Source: a virus. Taken from it: a DNA stretch of 26,612 nt. The translations under genes were made by a program, and so were the position numbers. Shown piece by piece: positions 13,583-22,442 of this stretch; the first letter of the stretch is position 1; each line of letters starts with the position of its first letter. The notes under the pieces were generated by a model. It made no database searches and had not been told where the DNA came from. It saw nothing but the letters and a program-made list of their open reading frames with translations. Location of the stretch: positions 1-26,612 of IMG/VR virus record IMGVR_UViG_3300028844_003083; one strand, given 5' to 3'.

Positions 13583-16500
13583 CTAAAAGACGATATCGTC
13601 GTAGGCGTCGTTCGAAGTCGTGCCCTCCGGCAATGGAGATATGCTGTAACCAGCATTGTCTTGACCTCCCCCCGGGACGCCGGCCGGGAGGGGATCCTCT
13701 ATCTCTCTCTGGACAATACTCGCTGGTGCTCTCTCGGGATCAAGGCCCTCAAAGTCTCCGGTATCGAATGCCGAAGGTTGCAGTTTGTTGCCCTTAAACT
13801 CAATGCCTTCGTGAAGGGCTTCGATCGAAACATCAAAACTATTTGGTGTAACTGTTGATTTAACTGCTGTGACAAGATAGTATCCGTGAAGTCCAAGATA
13901 ATCTAAATATTCTTGACTTGCTCCTATAAGAGATGGATTAATATAAATATACATACCATTTCTATATAGAGTATTGCCAACTAAATCAATATTGGCAGAG
14001 TAAAGCTCTCGCAACTGCTCTGCGCCCAAGGCGCCTTCTTTTTGGATCCTTGACTCTCTAAGGTATGGCTGATCTTGTCTATTAAAGTTTATCTTTTTAA
14101 CAAGACCACAAGATGATCCCAGGTAATGGTGGTATATGCCGCGTCCAACATCTTTCGTATAGTCTCCTCTCAAATCTTTGGGGTTAGAATCTGTGGGATA
14201 TAATAATAACCCAAGCTCTGTTTGAGTTGGATCCAGATCGCAAGATATGGAAGCCTTTGCATTAGAGATTTTTTGTGCTGTTGTTAGCACATTTGGTGTG
14301 AAGTTAGAGATTTTAGTTTCTTGCTTTGCCAACGTCAAGGGCTGCGTATCGAATCTTTGCTCAAAATTGAACTCTTTTCCAAAGCACTTCGAAGACAAAG
14401 CCCTAGAAATCATTTCTTTACACACATCTTTGACAAAGTATAAGAAGAAATAGTTTTCCCTACCTTTTTTAACAACATTGTTCTTAAACCAAAGCTGGAA
14501 TGCGTCCAAGGAAATAGGAATGTCTCCTATATTCATTGTCTTGTATATTCCATTAAGCTCGGCATTCTTTGTTGGAGTTTCTTTTGAAGCGCTTTCAATA
14601 AACTCGATTTCTCTTAAGTTATAGCCACAGTTGATTAAATCTTCAAGATTTTTTGCTTTAAATGCCAGCAAAGGGTCAATCATTTCAACGTCTGATATAA
14701 AGAAGTTAAAGTTTAATGGTTTAAGACCGTCAGAAGTGTTGTTGCTGTTATTTATCTTTATCTCTTCTATTACAGCATCTAATAGATCCCCCAGATAAAA
14801 GAACGGAATAGCTATTTTATCTTGCTTCATCATTTCTTCAAAAGATTTAGTAGCCACTTCTGAATATGCTTTTGCTACCTCTGTTGTGTCCGCGGACGGG
14901 TCTTTATTAATAGAGTCTATAAGTTCTTGATTGATGGCGCGCCTCTTGCTGCCTACATTGGATACCTCTAATGTTTCATTATTTCTTCTTTTTACTCTTT
15001 TTTGGCGCTGTTTGGGTGTCAGATCCTTATACGGCGTCATCGACAACTCATTTGGATTTAAAGATATGAAACGAATAGCGTCAGCGCTGTATATATTTTT
15101 GAGAAGTTTTTTATATTTAACATTCTTGTCTTTATTTTTTATTTTCTTGATCTCTTCTAAAGCAGCCTTTTTCTTTTCTTTATCAGAATCTGTCAGATTA
15201 CTTTCATCAATGTCATCGATGTTATCAATAATCTCTTCCTGACCTTTTATATTTTCCTTTATTAGCTTTGGAGTTTCATCAAATATGTCAGCCGTTCTAC
15301 CGGACAACAAGCCAGCCAAACTAGCTTGATAATCTACTGTCAGTTCTAAACTTCCATTTTGATTAAAGCTGATTTGGTGCTGTGTCATTTGTAAGAATAA
15401 AGATATTCTTGAATCTGCGATGGCTTCTACTAGATTTTCTGCTTTTGAATCATCTTTTACTAACTCTAGAATAGTTTCTTTGTCCGGAACGGCCCAGCCA
15501 GCACAAATCTTAACTCTATAGTTTCTTCCTTCGTATCCTTTGTGAAGTTCTGGCTTTATTAGATCGTCTGGGCAAGACTTTACCTCGGGATCATCTCCTT
15601 CTTTTTCTTTTAACTTTTTTACAGCCGGGGAGTTGATAATCAAATCTAGAAAGTTAGGTGTTTGTTGCCCAGCAGAAGATGCTCCATTGAAAAAATCATT
15701 AACTGATTGAAAATACATAACCAAAGTAGCTTTGATGTTATTGTCAACTTCTGCCGGCTGGACGCCATCTAGCGACCAACTAAACGATTTAATGCCGGCT
15801 CCGGTCGCTCTGCCTGCTCTTCCGGATAAAATATCTGATATGTCGTCTTGCGTTAGAAAGTTTGGGATCTCCAAATCAGACATTATGGCTCGACCGTTTC
15901 CGTCTGTTGCTACATTGCCAAACTTATCATAGTCTAATCTTGAAATCTTTAAATAAGGAACCAAAAGAGCATAAACTTCTGGACATATATTTAACAGTTC
16001 TTTCACGGCGCCTGTCTTGCCGCCGTGCTGAATGGTATTGATAATGCTGCCTGGGTCTCCATCCGTGGTTACAGGAATGACGTGCTTATAGTTAGCATTG
16101 CCTCTTTGATCAACTAGTTTAGAGATATTCTCTAAAAGATAGCACTGGAAGTCAAAAGGAGTTAGTTTGGGAGGTGGAACTTTTTTTAATATAAGTTCTT
16201 CTGGATTTGTTGTAAGCGCGCCGGCTATAGGGTTTCTTTGTAGAAGCGCGCTCCTATCGGCTGCTACCGCGGCCGTATCTCCAATCAATTTTCGTCGTAT
16301 GGTTTCTACATCGTTTAAAAACTGCTGATGGTATGAGTTGTTTACGTTTATGGGTGAAGCAGGAGATGTTTCATCTCTTGAAAAACCAAAAACCTTTAAA
16401 CTATTAAATAAAGTAGTATATATAAATGCTAAGTTAAGACCTTCTTCTGTTTGATAATTGCCTCCTAGTTGAGTCCATTTTACTCTTAGCGATTGCGGAG

Positions 16501-17224
16501 AGTCCACAGCCAAATCAGGACTAAGAATATTATATTCTGTATTCTTAGATACGCTTTGTCTATTTGAATTTCCATCTTGAAAAATTGAAGCAGAAGTAAA
16601 AGCAGTCCTTAATGCGCCAAGCGCTGCGAACAGAAGATCATAATTTTCGCTAGAAACAATCTCATCTTCAAAAAATGGAGAAGATATAAATCCACCGTTC
16701 TCTGCGATCAGCTTACTTTTAGGGCCGCCATTTGTAAATGTGGATATTTCATTTAAGATTCTAGTATCTACGAGAGTAGATCCGCCATAGTTGCTTTTCT
16801 TGATCGGAGCGGGAGTTCCTTCTACAAACCATTTTAATTTCAATAATTGAACTTCTCGGGAAATGTTTTTAGTTAAGGAATCGTCTAATCCGCTTAGATC
16901 TAAATCCCGTCCATCTGGGCCGGCCCCTTCGCGATATCCAAATATATTAAAACTTACGCCGGTTATTAAAGATTCAAAACTTACATATTGATATTTGCCT
17001 GCTTTTAAAAGATCAGTATTTCGGTTAACTATCTCAATATTAATAGACTGATTGGTATTAATTATACCCTTTTTGACTAGTTCATCTCGGACGCCCTGTT
17101 CAAGATACTTTTCAGGATTTAATACAACTTCTTCATAAGCAAGAATATAGATGTAGAGTTCTCGAAGTTGGGAACCAAGCTCTTTGAGTTCAGAAGAGTA
17201 GATATTATTTGTAGGTGATGTCAT
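13583..17224 (-). CDS. Large baseplate/hub-like virion protein (1213 aa)
   Basis: The largest gene in the window. ATG at 17224 has AGGGAT upstream. The N-terminal part begins with a helix-rich segment. There is a highly charged Lys/Glu/Asp-rich insertion around residues 640-730 and an acidic, Gly/Pro-rich disordered C-terminal tail ending in NDAYDDIVF. Near the C-terminus (about 1120-1150) is the pattern YLGLHGYYLVTAVKSTV followed by FDVSIEALHEG, which resembles the end of hub-type proteins that bridge tail tube and baseplate. Its position (tape measure, 298-aa, LysM, then this) equals that of the hub gene in many myophages. Function is inferred mainly from synteny; no enzymatic domain such as lysozyme is visible. 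Confidence 0.6.
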   Translation of the reverse strand: MTSPTNNIYSSELKELGSQLRELYIYILAYEEVVLNPEKYLEQGVRDELVKKGIINTNQSINIEIVNRNTDLLKAGKYQYVSFESLITGVSFNIFGYREGAGPDGRDLDLSGLDDSLTKNISREVQLLKLKWFVEGTPAPIKKSNYGGSTLVDTRILNEISTFTNGGPKSKLIAENGGFISSPFFEDEIVSSENYDLLFAALGALRTAFTSASIFQDGNSNRQSVSKNTEYNILSPDLAVDSPQSLRVKWTQLGGNYQTEEGLNLAFIYTTLFNSLKVFGFSRDETSPASPINVNNSYHQQFLNDVETIRRKLIGDTAAVAADRSALLQRNPIAGALTTNPEELILKKVPPPKLTPFDFQCYLLENISKLVDQRGNANYKHVIPVTTDGDPGSIINTIQHGGKTGAVKELLNICPEVYALLVPYLKISRLDYDKFGNVATDGNGRAIMSDLEIPNFLTQDDISDILSGRAGRATGAGIKSFSWSLDGVQPAEVDNNIKATLVMYFQSVNDFFNGASSAGQQTPNFLDLIINSPAVKKLKEKEGDDPEVKSCPDDLIKPELHKGYEGRNYRVKICAGWAVPDKETILELVKDDSKAENLVEAIADSRISLFLQMTQHQISFNQNGSLELTVDYQASLAGLLSGRTADIFDETPKLIKENIKGQEEIIDNIDDIDESNLTDSDKEKKKAALEEIKKIKNKDKNVKYKKLLKNIYSADAIRFISLNPNELSMTPYKDLTPKQRQKRVKRRNNETLEVSNVGSKRRAINQELIDSINKDPSADTTEVAKAYSEVATKSFEEMMKQDKIAIPFFYLGDLLDAVIEEIKINNSNNTSDGLKPLNFNFFISDVEMIDPLLAFKAKNLEDLINCGYNLREIEFIESASKETPTKNAELNGIYKTMNIGDIPISLDAFQLWFKNNVVKKGRENYFFLYFVKDVCKEMISRALSSKCFGKEFNFEQRFDTQPLTLAKQETKISNFTPNVLTTAQKISNAKASISCDLDPTQTELGLLLYPTDSNPKDLRGDYTKDVGRGIYHHYLGSSCGLVKKINFNRQDQPYLRESRIQKEGALGAEQLRELYSANIDLVGNTLYRNGMYIYINPSLIGASQEYLDYLGLHGYYLVTAVKSTVTPNSFDVSIEALHEGIEFKGNKLQPSAFDTGDFEGLDPERAPASIVQREIEDPLPAGVPGGGQDNAGYSISPLPEGTTSNDAYDDIVF

Positions 17225-17232
17225 AATAATCC

Positions 17233-17577
17233 CTACCTATCGTAATATCTGAGGATATCCTGCAGCGGCAGAGGAATATATATTAAATCTCCTACTGTTA
17301 GATCTGCTTCGGTTGGCTTTTGATTGAATAAAGCAATAACCCACCAATATTGGGCTGACCCGTAATACTGTATTGAGAGCTTGAAGAACCGATCCCCTGT
17401 TGTCCATATGTGACGAGTTCGTGTCAATCCTTTCATTTCCTCTACTGTGGGGTAATCAAGCTGAGGAGTAGAATAATAACGGATTGAGTTTAAGTGCCTA
17501 TCTTCTAAAAGGTTTTCATACAGATCATTCTTGTCTGTTATAGAGAGTTTTCTTCTTCTATCGTATCTTGTTGGCAT
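17233..17577 (-). CDS. LysM-domain baseplate protein (gp53-like)
   Basis: A 114-residue protein whose C-terminal half is a LysM module: HIWTTGDRFFKLSIQYYGSA (from about residue 55), then YWWVIALFNQ and VGDLIYIPLP. LysM-bearing small baseplate proteins such as T4 gp53 and the tail proteins of Mu/P2-type phages link the tube/hub to the baseplate. The N-terminal half (1-50) is charged and contains RYDRRRK. ATG at 17577 overlaps the upstream stop as TAATG with AAGG upstream, so the pair is translationally coupled. It is shorter than T4 gp53 (196) but contains the full module. Confidence 0.75.
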   Translation of the reverse strand: MPTRYDRRRKLSITDKNDLYENLLEDRHLNSIRYYSTPQLDYPTVEEMKGLTRTRHIWTTGDRFFKLSIQYYGSAQYWWVIALFNQKPTEADLTVGDLIYIPLPLQDILRYYDR

Positions 17578-18473
17578 TAGGAGCCTTCCAAAACCAATGC
17601 TTGGTTAGTTAATTCTGATTGCACATCCACGACAACCTCTTCACCCTCTGTAAGTAAAGTTCTTTGATCCTCTGCTACATAAACTGCATTTGGGAACTGC
17701 CTTTTCATTCCGGTAGAAAAGTTTGAATCTCCTGTTATGGCATCCTTTTGCCAACCGGTTAAGTGAGTATGTAAAACATTAAATGTGAAGGATATACTTA
17801 CTTTTTTTGGAATAAATGTATTTTCTTTACCAGTAATCGTGTAAAGTCCCCTATCAGAATCGCTGCCGGGGGTCCGTCCCTGAAAGGATCCTGCTCCAAC
17901 ATCAAGTGTGGGTCTTTTATTAACATTTGTGACGCCGCCAGTAGTCCTTGCTCCTCCGACCAGAGAACTTTCGGGGGATCTGCCGGAATTTAAATCTCTA
18001 AATACATTCTGACTTTTAATGATAAAGCCGCCTTCTCCAATATCTGGCGAGTAGTTAACTCCACCATTTATATATCCATACAAATACCCAGCACCAAATG
18101 AGTTGTTAATAAGGTTTGTCCACTTCATGCCCAATAAAGGCGCTGCTTTTAAAGTAGTTTGAATGCCTCTTTGGTCACTAGTATACTCAGGGTAAAGAAA
18201 CTCAATCAAATAGTTGATATTTGCAAGATTTGCTGCAGCCTGATTGATATCGTCTGAAACAACATCAAATCCTAGTGAAATCGTTCTTTGCGTGTTTTCG
18301 AAAGTAGCTAGAGGGTCCATACGACCATACACTGATGTTTGGTTCCAGTTAGAAGAAAACTGATCAGAAAACTCTGTTACCCATCCCTCAAATGAAACTT
18401 CTTCAGAAGTAGGCAGATGTTTGACAAAGATGGTAAAAAATGAGTCTGTTCTTAATGACGGTGCTTGAATCAT
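17577..18473 (-). CDS. Tail tube-terminal/baseplate protein (298 aa)
   Basis: A 298-residue protein encoded between the tape measure and LysM genes. The N-terminal region contains FEGWVTEFSDQFSSNWN and VYGRMDP with NTQRTISLGFDVVS (about 28-75). This pattern occurs in myophage proteins encoded beside LysM baseplate proteins and is consistent with a tail-tube-like beta fold. The middle (about 145-215) is Gly/Ser-rich and probably a loop. The C-terminal part contains ISFTFNVLHTHLTGWQ (around 234-249). The start is ATG at 18473 just after the tape measure stop, with only a weak GGATAAG upstream. By position it would connect the tube to the baseplate hub (the role of gp48/gp54 in T4). No sequence identity to a named protein is claimed. 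Confidence 0.6.
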   Translation of the reverse strand: MIQAPSLRTDSFFTIFVKHLPTSEEVSFEGWVTEFSDQFSSNWNQTSVYGRMDPLATFENTQRTISLGFDVVSDDINQAAANLANINYLIEFLYPEYTSDQRGIQTTLKAAPLLGMKWTNLINNSFGAGYLYGYINGGVNYSPDIGEGGFIIKSQNVFRDLNSGRSPESSLVGGARTTGGVTNVNKRPTLDVGAGSFQGRTPGSDSDRGLYTITGKENTFIPKKVSISFTFNVLHTHLTGWQKDAITGDSNFSTGMKRQFPNAVYVAEDQRTLLTEGEEVVVDVQSELTNQALVLEGS

Positions 18474-18485
18474 TTATTTATACTC

Positions 18486-20384
18486 TTATCCATTTGAAAA
18501 CGCTCCAAAGGCTTTCTTTCCGGAAGTTGAGTTCATTGCCTTAACAACAATGTCGTCAACTTTCTCTTGACCGATGTACACAGCAATGTTTTGTGCTCCA
18601 TTGCCATTATTATCTAGTTTATTGATTAGTTTTGTTATAGCATTTGTAAGTTGCTCTGTTTTTGGAGCCGTTGTGACTCTGGTGCCAACAGGCATTTCGA
18701 CCATTTCCGGACCTCTCTCGCCTACCATAGCCATTGAAGTTCCTTGGACTACACCACCATCAGCAAATCCTGGCATAGCAGAAGACTGGGCAGTGGTGCC
18801 ACTTCCTGCTGCTAGTGATAGGGCGCCTATTCCGGCGCCGACTCCAAGAGAAGCCGCGAGGCCGGCCCAGGTCGCGATGGAGGCTCCACCGGTAAAAGGT
18901 GCTGCAATGAGCGCTGCAACGCCAGCAGCAGCGATTCCAACTCTCATAAACTTTTGCAGGGCCCCTTCGGCGCTGCCAAGCCATCCTGCTAGGGTGCCAA
19001 TCATCTCAATCATAGGAACAATAATATTATCAATCAAAGGTTTGCCATCTGCCAACAACTGGTTAAAGGCATTTGTCAACTGTTCCATGGCGCTCTGCGC
19101 TTTTTGAGCGGTTTCTGCCAACTCTTCTTGATTCATTCTCTGTATTTCTAACTCTTCATTTGACTTACCAAGAAGTTCTTTGGTCTTAGTTACCGAAAGA
19201 CCGAGTGCTGACGCAAAGGCTTCCAGTTCCGCGCCGGATAGATCTTCAACCGACACCCCAGCTTGATCAAACCCATCGCGAAGCATCTTGATGCCTTCTA
19301 TTGGATCCTCGTAAGATGCATTTAGCATATCAATAGAGTTTAAGAATGGTCCACCAAGAATAGCATTAAGGCGACCGACAGACTGTGCCGCTGAATCGAA
19401 TGTTTTAAACTTTTCGGTTACTTCGATCAAAGTTCCCAGGTCTGTTCCGAGTGCCTTCGCAGCAACTGCCATTTCTTCAAAGACCTCTTGTCCGCTTTCG
19501 CCAAAACGAACAATAAAGTCTTGGTTAGCGGCAAAGTCTGCGCCTAAAGAGTCTACATCAACGCCTAATGATTTGGCAGTAGATGCAAGATCCCTTAAAA
19601 GAACTTGAGATTCATCAGCCGACATGCCCATTGCTTGGGTAGCAGTTTGCATAACTTTGGCTTGTGTGCTAAAACTCATTCCAATCTTATTAAGGAGAGT
19701 AGAGTTTGCTGCTAATGTTATTTGTTGCTCTTTACTGGCGTAGGTAAAATCTGTGAATGTGTTCTTGAGTTCTGTTACAGCGGCTACACTTTCTTTTAAG
19801 CCAACGCCGGCTTGTAAGTTTGCTAACCCTACGTCGCGAATAACCTCATTAAACTCATCGCCGGCGCCAGTGGAAGCTCTAAACTGTGCTAGCAGCTCAT
19901 CTTGTTGAATGCCAAATTTGCCAAACATATCGATAGCCTTCGCGCCGGCTGCAGCCAATTGGCCCATGGCATATTTGCCGACGAGGCCGGATTTCGCAAA
20001 TTTGGTAAGACTGAGGTCTCCTTGGGACCACCCCTTTGCCATCTTACCTAGAGAAGTCTCAAGGCTGAAAAAACCCTGGGTTAACCCTTCAAGTTGAGTT
20101 TTTGTTGCAGCCGCTACCTTAGCATTTTCGTCGTAGGCTTTGTTCTGTGCATCGAGGGCCGCGGTCTGTTTCTTGATGGCTGCAGTGACTTGCTCCTGCT
20201 CTTCTCTAAGTTTTGCCAAATCTTCCGTGGCAGTCTTATACTCGGTGGAGGTTTTCCCCATCTCCGAGCGCTCTTCTTTAAGAAGATCTATTTTCTTAGT
20301 AAGCGAGAAATTCCGTTCTTCCTCAGCTTCAAGGAGTCTTTTTTCTTCCTCTAATCTTAATTTAAGTTCGTCTAATGTAGCCAT
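18486..20384 (-). CDS. Tail tape measure protein
   Basis: A 632-residue protein that sets tail length. Residues 1-95 form a heptad-like, Glu/Lys-rich coiled coil. The central part is helical and Ala/Gln-rich. Residues about 480-528 are hydrophobic and Gly/Ala-rich, typical of the membrane-active segment released on DNA injection. FADGGVV (540-546) and VGERGPEMVEMPVGTRV (554-570) are the classic tape measure C-terminal motif. Using about 1.5 angstrom per residue, the length predicts a tail near 95 nm, modest for a myophage. AGGAG lies 6 nt before the ATG at 20384. It follows the tail assembly chaperone region, the usual gene order. Confidence 0.92.
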   Translation of the reverse strand: MATLDELKLRLEEEKRLLEAEEERNFSLTKKIDLLKEERSEMGKTSTEYKTATEDLAKLREEQEQVTAAIKKQTAALDAQNKAYDENAKVAAATKTQLEGLTQGFFSLETSLGKMAKGWSQGDLSLTKFAKSGLVGKYAMGQLAAAGAKAIDMFGKFGIQQDELLAQFRASTGAGDEFNEVIRDVGLANLQAGVGLKESVAAVTELKNTFTDFTYASKEQQITLAANSTLLNKIGMSFSTQAKVMQTATQAMGMSADESQVLLRDLASTAKSLGVDVDSLGADFAANQDFIVRFGESGQEVFEEMAVAAKALGTDLGTLIEVTEKFKTFDSAAQSVGRLNAILGGPFLNSIDMLNASYEDPIEGIKMLRDGFDQAGVSVEDLSGAELEAFASALGLSVTKTKELLGKSNEELEIQRMNQEELAETAQKAQSAMEQLTNAFNQLLADGKPLIDNIIVPMIEMIGTLAGWLGSAEGALQKFMRVGIAAAGVAALIAAPFTGGASIATWAGLAASLGVGAGIGALSLAAGSGTTAQSSAMPGFADGGVVQGTSMAMVGERGPEMVEMPVGTRVTTAPKTEQLTNAITKLINKLDNNGNGAQNIAVYIGQEKVDDIVVKAMNSTSGKKAFGAFSNG

Positions 20385-20393
20385 TTAAAACTC

Positions 20394-20720
20394 CTAGTTT
20401 TTGAATGGCCACCTTAGGCCCGTCTCTAATTCAAAATTCTTAACCGCACTTGATAAAGTATATTTAGAGTTCATCGTCTTTGGATCATTAAGTCCATGCT
20501 TAATATATGAGTCCATATACCTCTTTTCACCTTTTAGTGCTTTCATGAAAGAATCTACTTGCGCAGAAGTTCCCTTAATGTTCATCGGAACATCAAAACC
20601 CATAAAATAAAGATCAAGCATCATATCCCGAACTTTATTAGAGAATGCTGTATAGTATGCTTCATTCAGCGGCTTGCCTATTTGATTAAGATCTATTACT
20701 TGTTTTACTATATCGCTCAT
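20394..20720 (-). CDS. Unknown protein encoded between chaperone and tape measure (108 aa)
   Basis: ATG at 20720 with AGAGG 9 nt upstream; the stop lies within the Shine-Dalgarno of the tape measure gene (TAGGAG). The protein is helical with no Cys pair or membrane segment. It contains the core DLNQIGKPLNEAYYTAFSNK, then MMLDLYFMGFDVP, a Lys-rich middle and a final LRWPFKN. I do not recognise a named family. The position suggests a tail assembly factor, minor tail protein or second chaperone. Moderate confidence that it is a real gene, low on function. Confidence 0.65.
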   Translation of the reverse strand: MSDIVKQVIDLNQIGKPLNEAYYTAFSNKVRDMMLDLYFMGFDVPMNIKGTSAQVDSFMKALKGEKRYMDSYIKHGLNDPKTMNSKYTLSSAVKNFELETGLRWPFKN

Positions 20721-20768
20721 ACGTTTAAACCTCTGTTTAAATATAAATAGTTTAGAAAAAGAAAGAAC

Positions 20769-20951
20769 TTACTTTCTTCTTGCTTTATCTGATTCTTCTT
20801 TTTGTCTCTTGAACTCGTTTGTTAAACGTTCAAGGAACCATCGACGTAGAGCGATGGGCAGATTATACATTTCAGTGAACGACCATCCACCATGATGTTT
20901 TAATAGAAAAAACTCTTCGTAGACAGACTCTTGGTATTTAGGTGTCAGGCC
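20769..20951 (-). CDS. Frameshift extension of gp26-like protein (gp51-like tail chaperone part)
   Basis: This frame is open from 20966 to a stop at 20769. It has no ATG, GTG or TTG before an internal Met at about its thirty-third codon, so it is unlikely to be translated alone. Given from the first codon after the slip site, it encodes 60 residues with a protein-like sequence: GLTPKYQESVYEEFFLLKHH, then GGWSFTEMYNLPIALRRWFL and a basic Lys/Arg-rich end. It is +1 relative to the 280-aa gene and overlaps its last codons at a T7 run. A shift there would make a 336-residue fusion. Tail chaperones upstream of tape measure genes are classically made as a short form plus a frameshifted long form (lambda gpG/gpGT). 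A gp51-like role is inferred from T4 gene order. Confidence 0.68.
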   Translation of the reverse strand, partial: GLTPKYQESVYEEFFLLKHHGGWSFTEMYNLPIALRRWFLERLTNEFKRQKEESDKARRK

Positions 20952-21780
20952 AAAAAAACCGTGCCGTTAGCGGCATACCTACCTTTCCTTCTTCGTGGCA
21001 TAAGGGGCAGGTGAAATCAAAACGAAGGTCCAAATCGGGCTTTATCTTCTCATAAATATTTCTTAGATGCTTAACATCGGGGATAGGCATCGCTTCAATG
21101 AACTTATTAAGAGTTGGCAAATCAGAATGCTCATTTGCTTGAACAACAATAGACTTTAGAAGACCGGTTACTGGATTTGATGCTCCATTTTTGTCGGTCT
21201 TTACCAATAAAGAGGCTATCTTCTTTTCATCTCTTGATGTTAGCAAGCGAACATAGATTCTAACTTTTGATACTGGAAGATCAAAGGAAAATACTCCTTC
21301 TCCTTCGTTGCTTACACCATCGACATCTGTTATATCTTGAGGCTTAAGATCATTTAAATCAAAAGTATACTCTGAACTCTTAGAACAAGACGGGCAGTTA
21401 GCAGTTACATCGTAAAATGAACCAAACCCTGTGATTCTTGTGGCTATCAAGACGGCATTCTTGTCTCCAAGAAGCAAATCCCCGACTTTAATACTTTTAT
21501 CAACGATAACCGACTCCAATAGACGGTCGATCGCCAACTCGTTTCTTAATAATGCTTCTGATGTTAGAATATCCTCTTCTTTTGCTGTCATATGTTTAAT
21601 CTCTATAACAGCTTGATTATGAAGAGGGTGACCTTCCGGGTAAAATAAACCTTTACTCGGTAGATCAACGAATTCTGTTGGATTTATAAAGGCAAATAAA
21701 TCAGATGCCTGTGAAGTGGGGGGTGTTGGCGCGTCTGGTTGCGGTGCGCCTAACCGCTCTAAGTTATTTCTGCGTGACAA
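20938..21780 (-). CDS. gp26-like baseplate/tail assembly protein with zinc site
   Basis: A 280-residue member of the T4 gp26-type family (Pfam T4_baseplate, as I recall it). The conserved LPSKGLFYPEGHPLHNQ segment is at about 40-56, KHMTAKEEDILTSEALLRN at 62-80, and a GDKNAVLIATRITGFG segment at 105-120. Two CxxC pairs, Cys129/Cys132 and Cys258/Cys261, probably hold one zinc. The start is TTG at 21780, with GAAGG 7 nt upstream. In T4, gp26 belongs to the baseplate hub pathway with gp51. The in-frame end RFFWPDT is read through a T7 run; a +1 shift there replaces the last four residues with 60 others. Confidence 0.78.
   Translation of the reverse strand: MSRRNNLERLGAPQPDAPTPPTSQASDLFAFINPTEFVDLPSKGLFYPEGHPLHNQAVIEIKHMTAKEEDILTSEALLRNELAIDRLLESVIVDKSIKVGDLLLGDKNAVLIATRITGFGSFYDVTANCPSCSKSSEYTFDLNDLKPQDITDVDGVSNEGEGVFSFDLPVSKVRIYVRLLTSRDEKKIASLLVKTDKNGASNPVTGLLKSIVVQANEHSDLPTLNKFIEAMPIPDVKHLRNIYEKIKPDLDLRFDFTCPLCHEEGKVGMPLTARFFWPDT
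20952..20975 (-). promoter_or_regulatory. Putative programmed frameshift site (T7 run with upstream hairpin)
   Basis: On the minus strand the gp26-like frame reads CGG TTT TTT TGG. The T7 run is at 20952-20958. A +1 slip of Phe-tRNA on TTT T with Trp codon TGG in the A site, or a -2 slip, leads into the open downstream frame. A -1 slip reaches TGA within three codons. A small 5-bp hairpin (TGCCG/CGGCA, 20962-20975) lies just upstream. Confidence 0.6.
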
Positions 21781-21802
21781 AAATCACCTTCTTTCTAGTA
21801 TT

Positions 21803-22378
21803 CTATAGGTCTGTTACTGCTGCTACTGCTGGACCAGACTCGTACTCAGCCCAATCATAGCGGAAAGTGATATCAATATTAAGAATGCCATCGTCTTCGT
21901 AGCTTAAATCTCCAAACTTCGCGTTTGTAATGAAAGCGTTGTTGAGAGTCCAAGTGCCTACGAGACCTCCTTGTCCATTCAACTCTTCGATTACAACATT
22001 GCCCAGAGCATTAACAGCACCTTGCTTATTAACAGTGCCCGGGGCCTGTGCTGGGTTATTGAAGACAGCCTCTTGTACATCTGGCTTTAGGTATCCAGAG
22101 TTGACAAGCGCATCATATAGGATCTTGTTACCATCTGGGTTGATCGCATTAACGATTGTGGCGCTAACTGGATCCCACTCAACTACTCCTGGGTAGTAAT
22201 ATGTGTTGCCCAAAAACTTGTGAGCCTGTTCTGAAACTGTGTAAGCAGGCTTTGTAACAGTCTTTGCAAGATACTGCTCGTATCTAAAAGCCTGATTAGT
22301 AGATACTAGGTTTGGTAGTGAAAGCAAGAATCGGTGTCCTCTTCTTGGCTCTGAAAGTGCGCTTGTCCAAAATGGCAT
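21803..22378 (-). CDS. Tail tube protein (gp19-like)
   Basis: A 191-residue protein that stacks in hexamers to form the inner tail tube. It shows the gp19 pattern: N-terminal PRRGHRFLLSLPNL (about 11-24), AHKFLGNTYYYPGVVEWDPV (about 52-71), WTLNNAFITNAKFGDLSYED (about 143-162), and the C-terminal strand LNIDITFRYDWAEYE. The length is close to T4 gp19 (163) and cyanophage homologues (about 200). AGGAG is 10 nt upstream of the ATG at 22378. It directly follows the sheath gene, as in T4 (18 then 19). The hairpin in the 64-nt gap may let tube protein be expressed at a different level from sheath. Confidence 0.9.
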   Translation of the reverse strand: MPFWTSALSEPRRGHRFLLSLPNLVSTNQAFRYEQYLAKTVTKPAYTVSEQAHKFLGNTYYYPGVVEWDPVSATIVNAINPDGNKILYDALVNSGYLKPDVQEAVFNNPAQAPGTVNKQGAVNALGNVVIEELNGQGGLVGTWTLNNAFITNAKFGDLSYEDDGILNIDITFRYDWAEYESGPAVAAVTDL

Positions 22379-22400
22379 TTAAATGGTTCTCCTATTGTCC

Positions 22401-22412
22401 TATTATTATATA
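22401..22412 (-). promoter_or_regulatory. Possible late-type -10 box before the tail tube gene
   Basis: On the minus strand TATATAATAATA follows directly after the hairpin, about 25 nt before the tail tube ATG. It resembles T4-type late promoter boxes (TATAAATA), which need no -35 element. No other late promoter in the window supports a consensus for this phage, so it is tentative. Confidence 0.3.
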
Positions 22413-22413
22413 G

Positions 22414-22437
22414 TGCGGGGAGCCGGAACTCCCCGCA
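22414..22437. terminator. GC-rich stem-loop between sheath and tube genes
   Basis: An 8-bp perfect stem (TGCGGGGA / TCCCCGCA) with an 8-nt loop begins 5 nt after the sheath stop. The flank downstream in the minus (gene) direction is CTATATAATAATA, not a U-run. An ATTTTATT follows in the plus direction, where there are no genes. It may be a weak terminator, a processing site or a 3'-end protector. Confidence 0.5.
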
Positions 22438-22442
22438 TTTTA

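Noticed and set aside
18475-18482. TATAAATA (minus strand), an exact T4-type late promoter box
   Set aside because: It ends one base before the ATG of the 298-aa gene, so a transcript from it would begin after the start codon. It is part of the stop/start junction and probably chance.
18574-19107. 177-aa plus-strand open frame
   Set aside because: It lies wholly inside the tape measure gene, on the opposite strand, with no ribosome-binding site and low-complexity composition. A shadow of an Ala/Gly-rich coding region.
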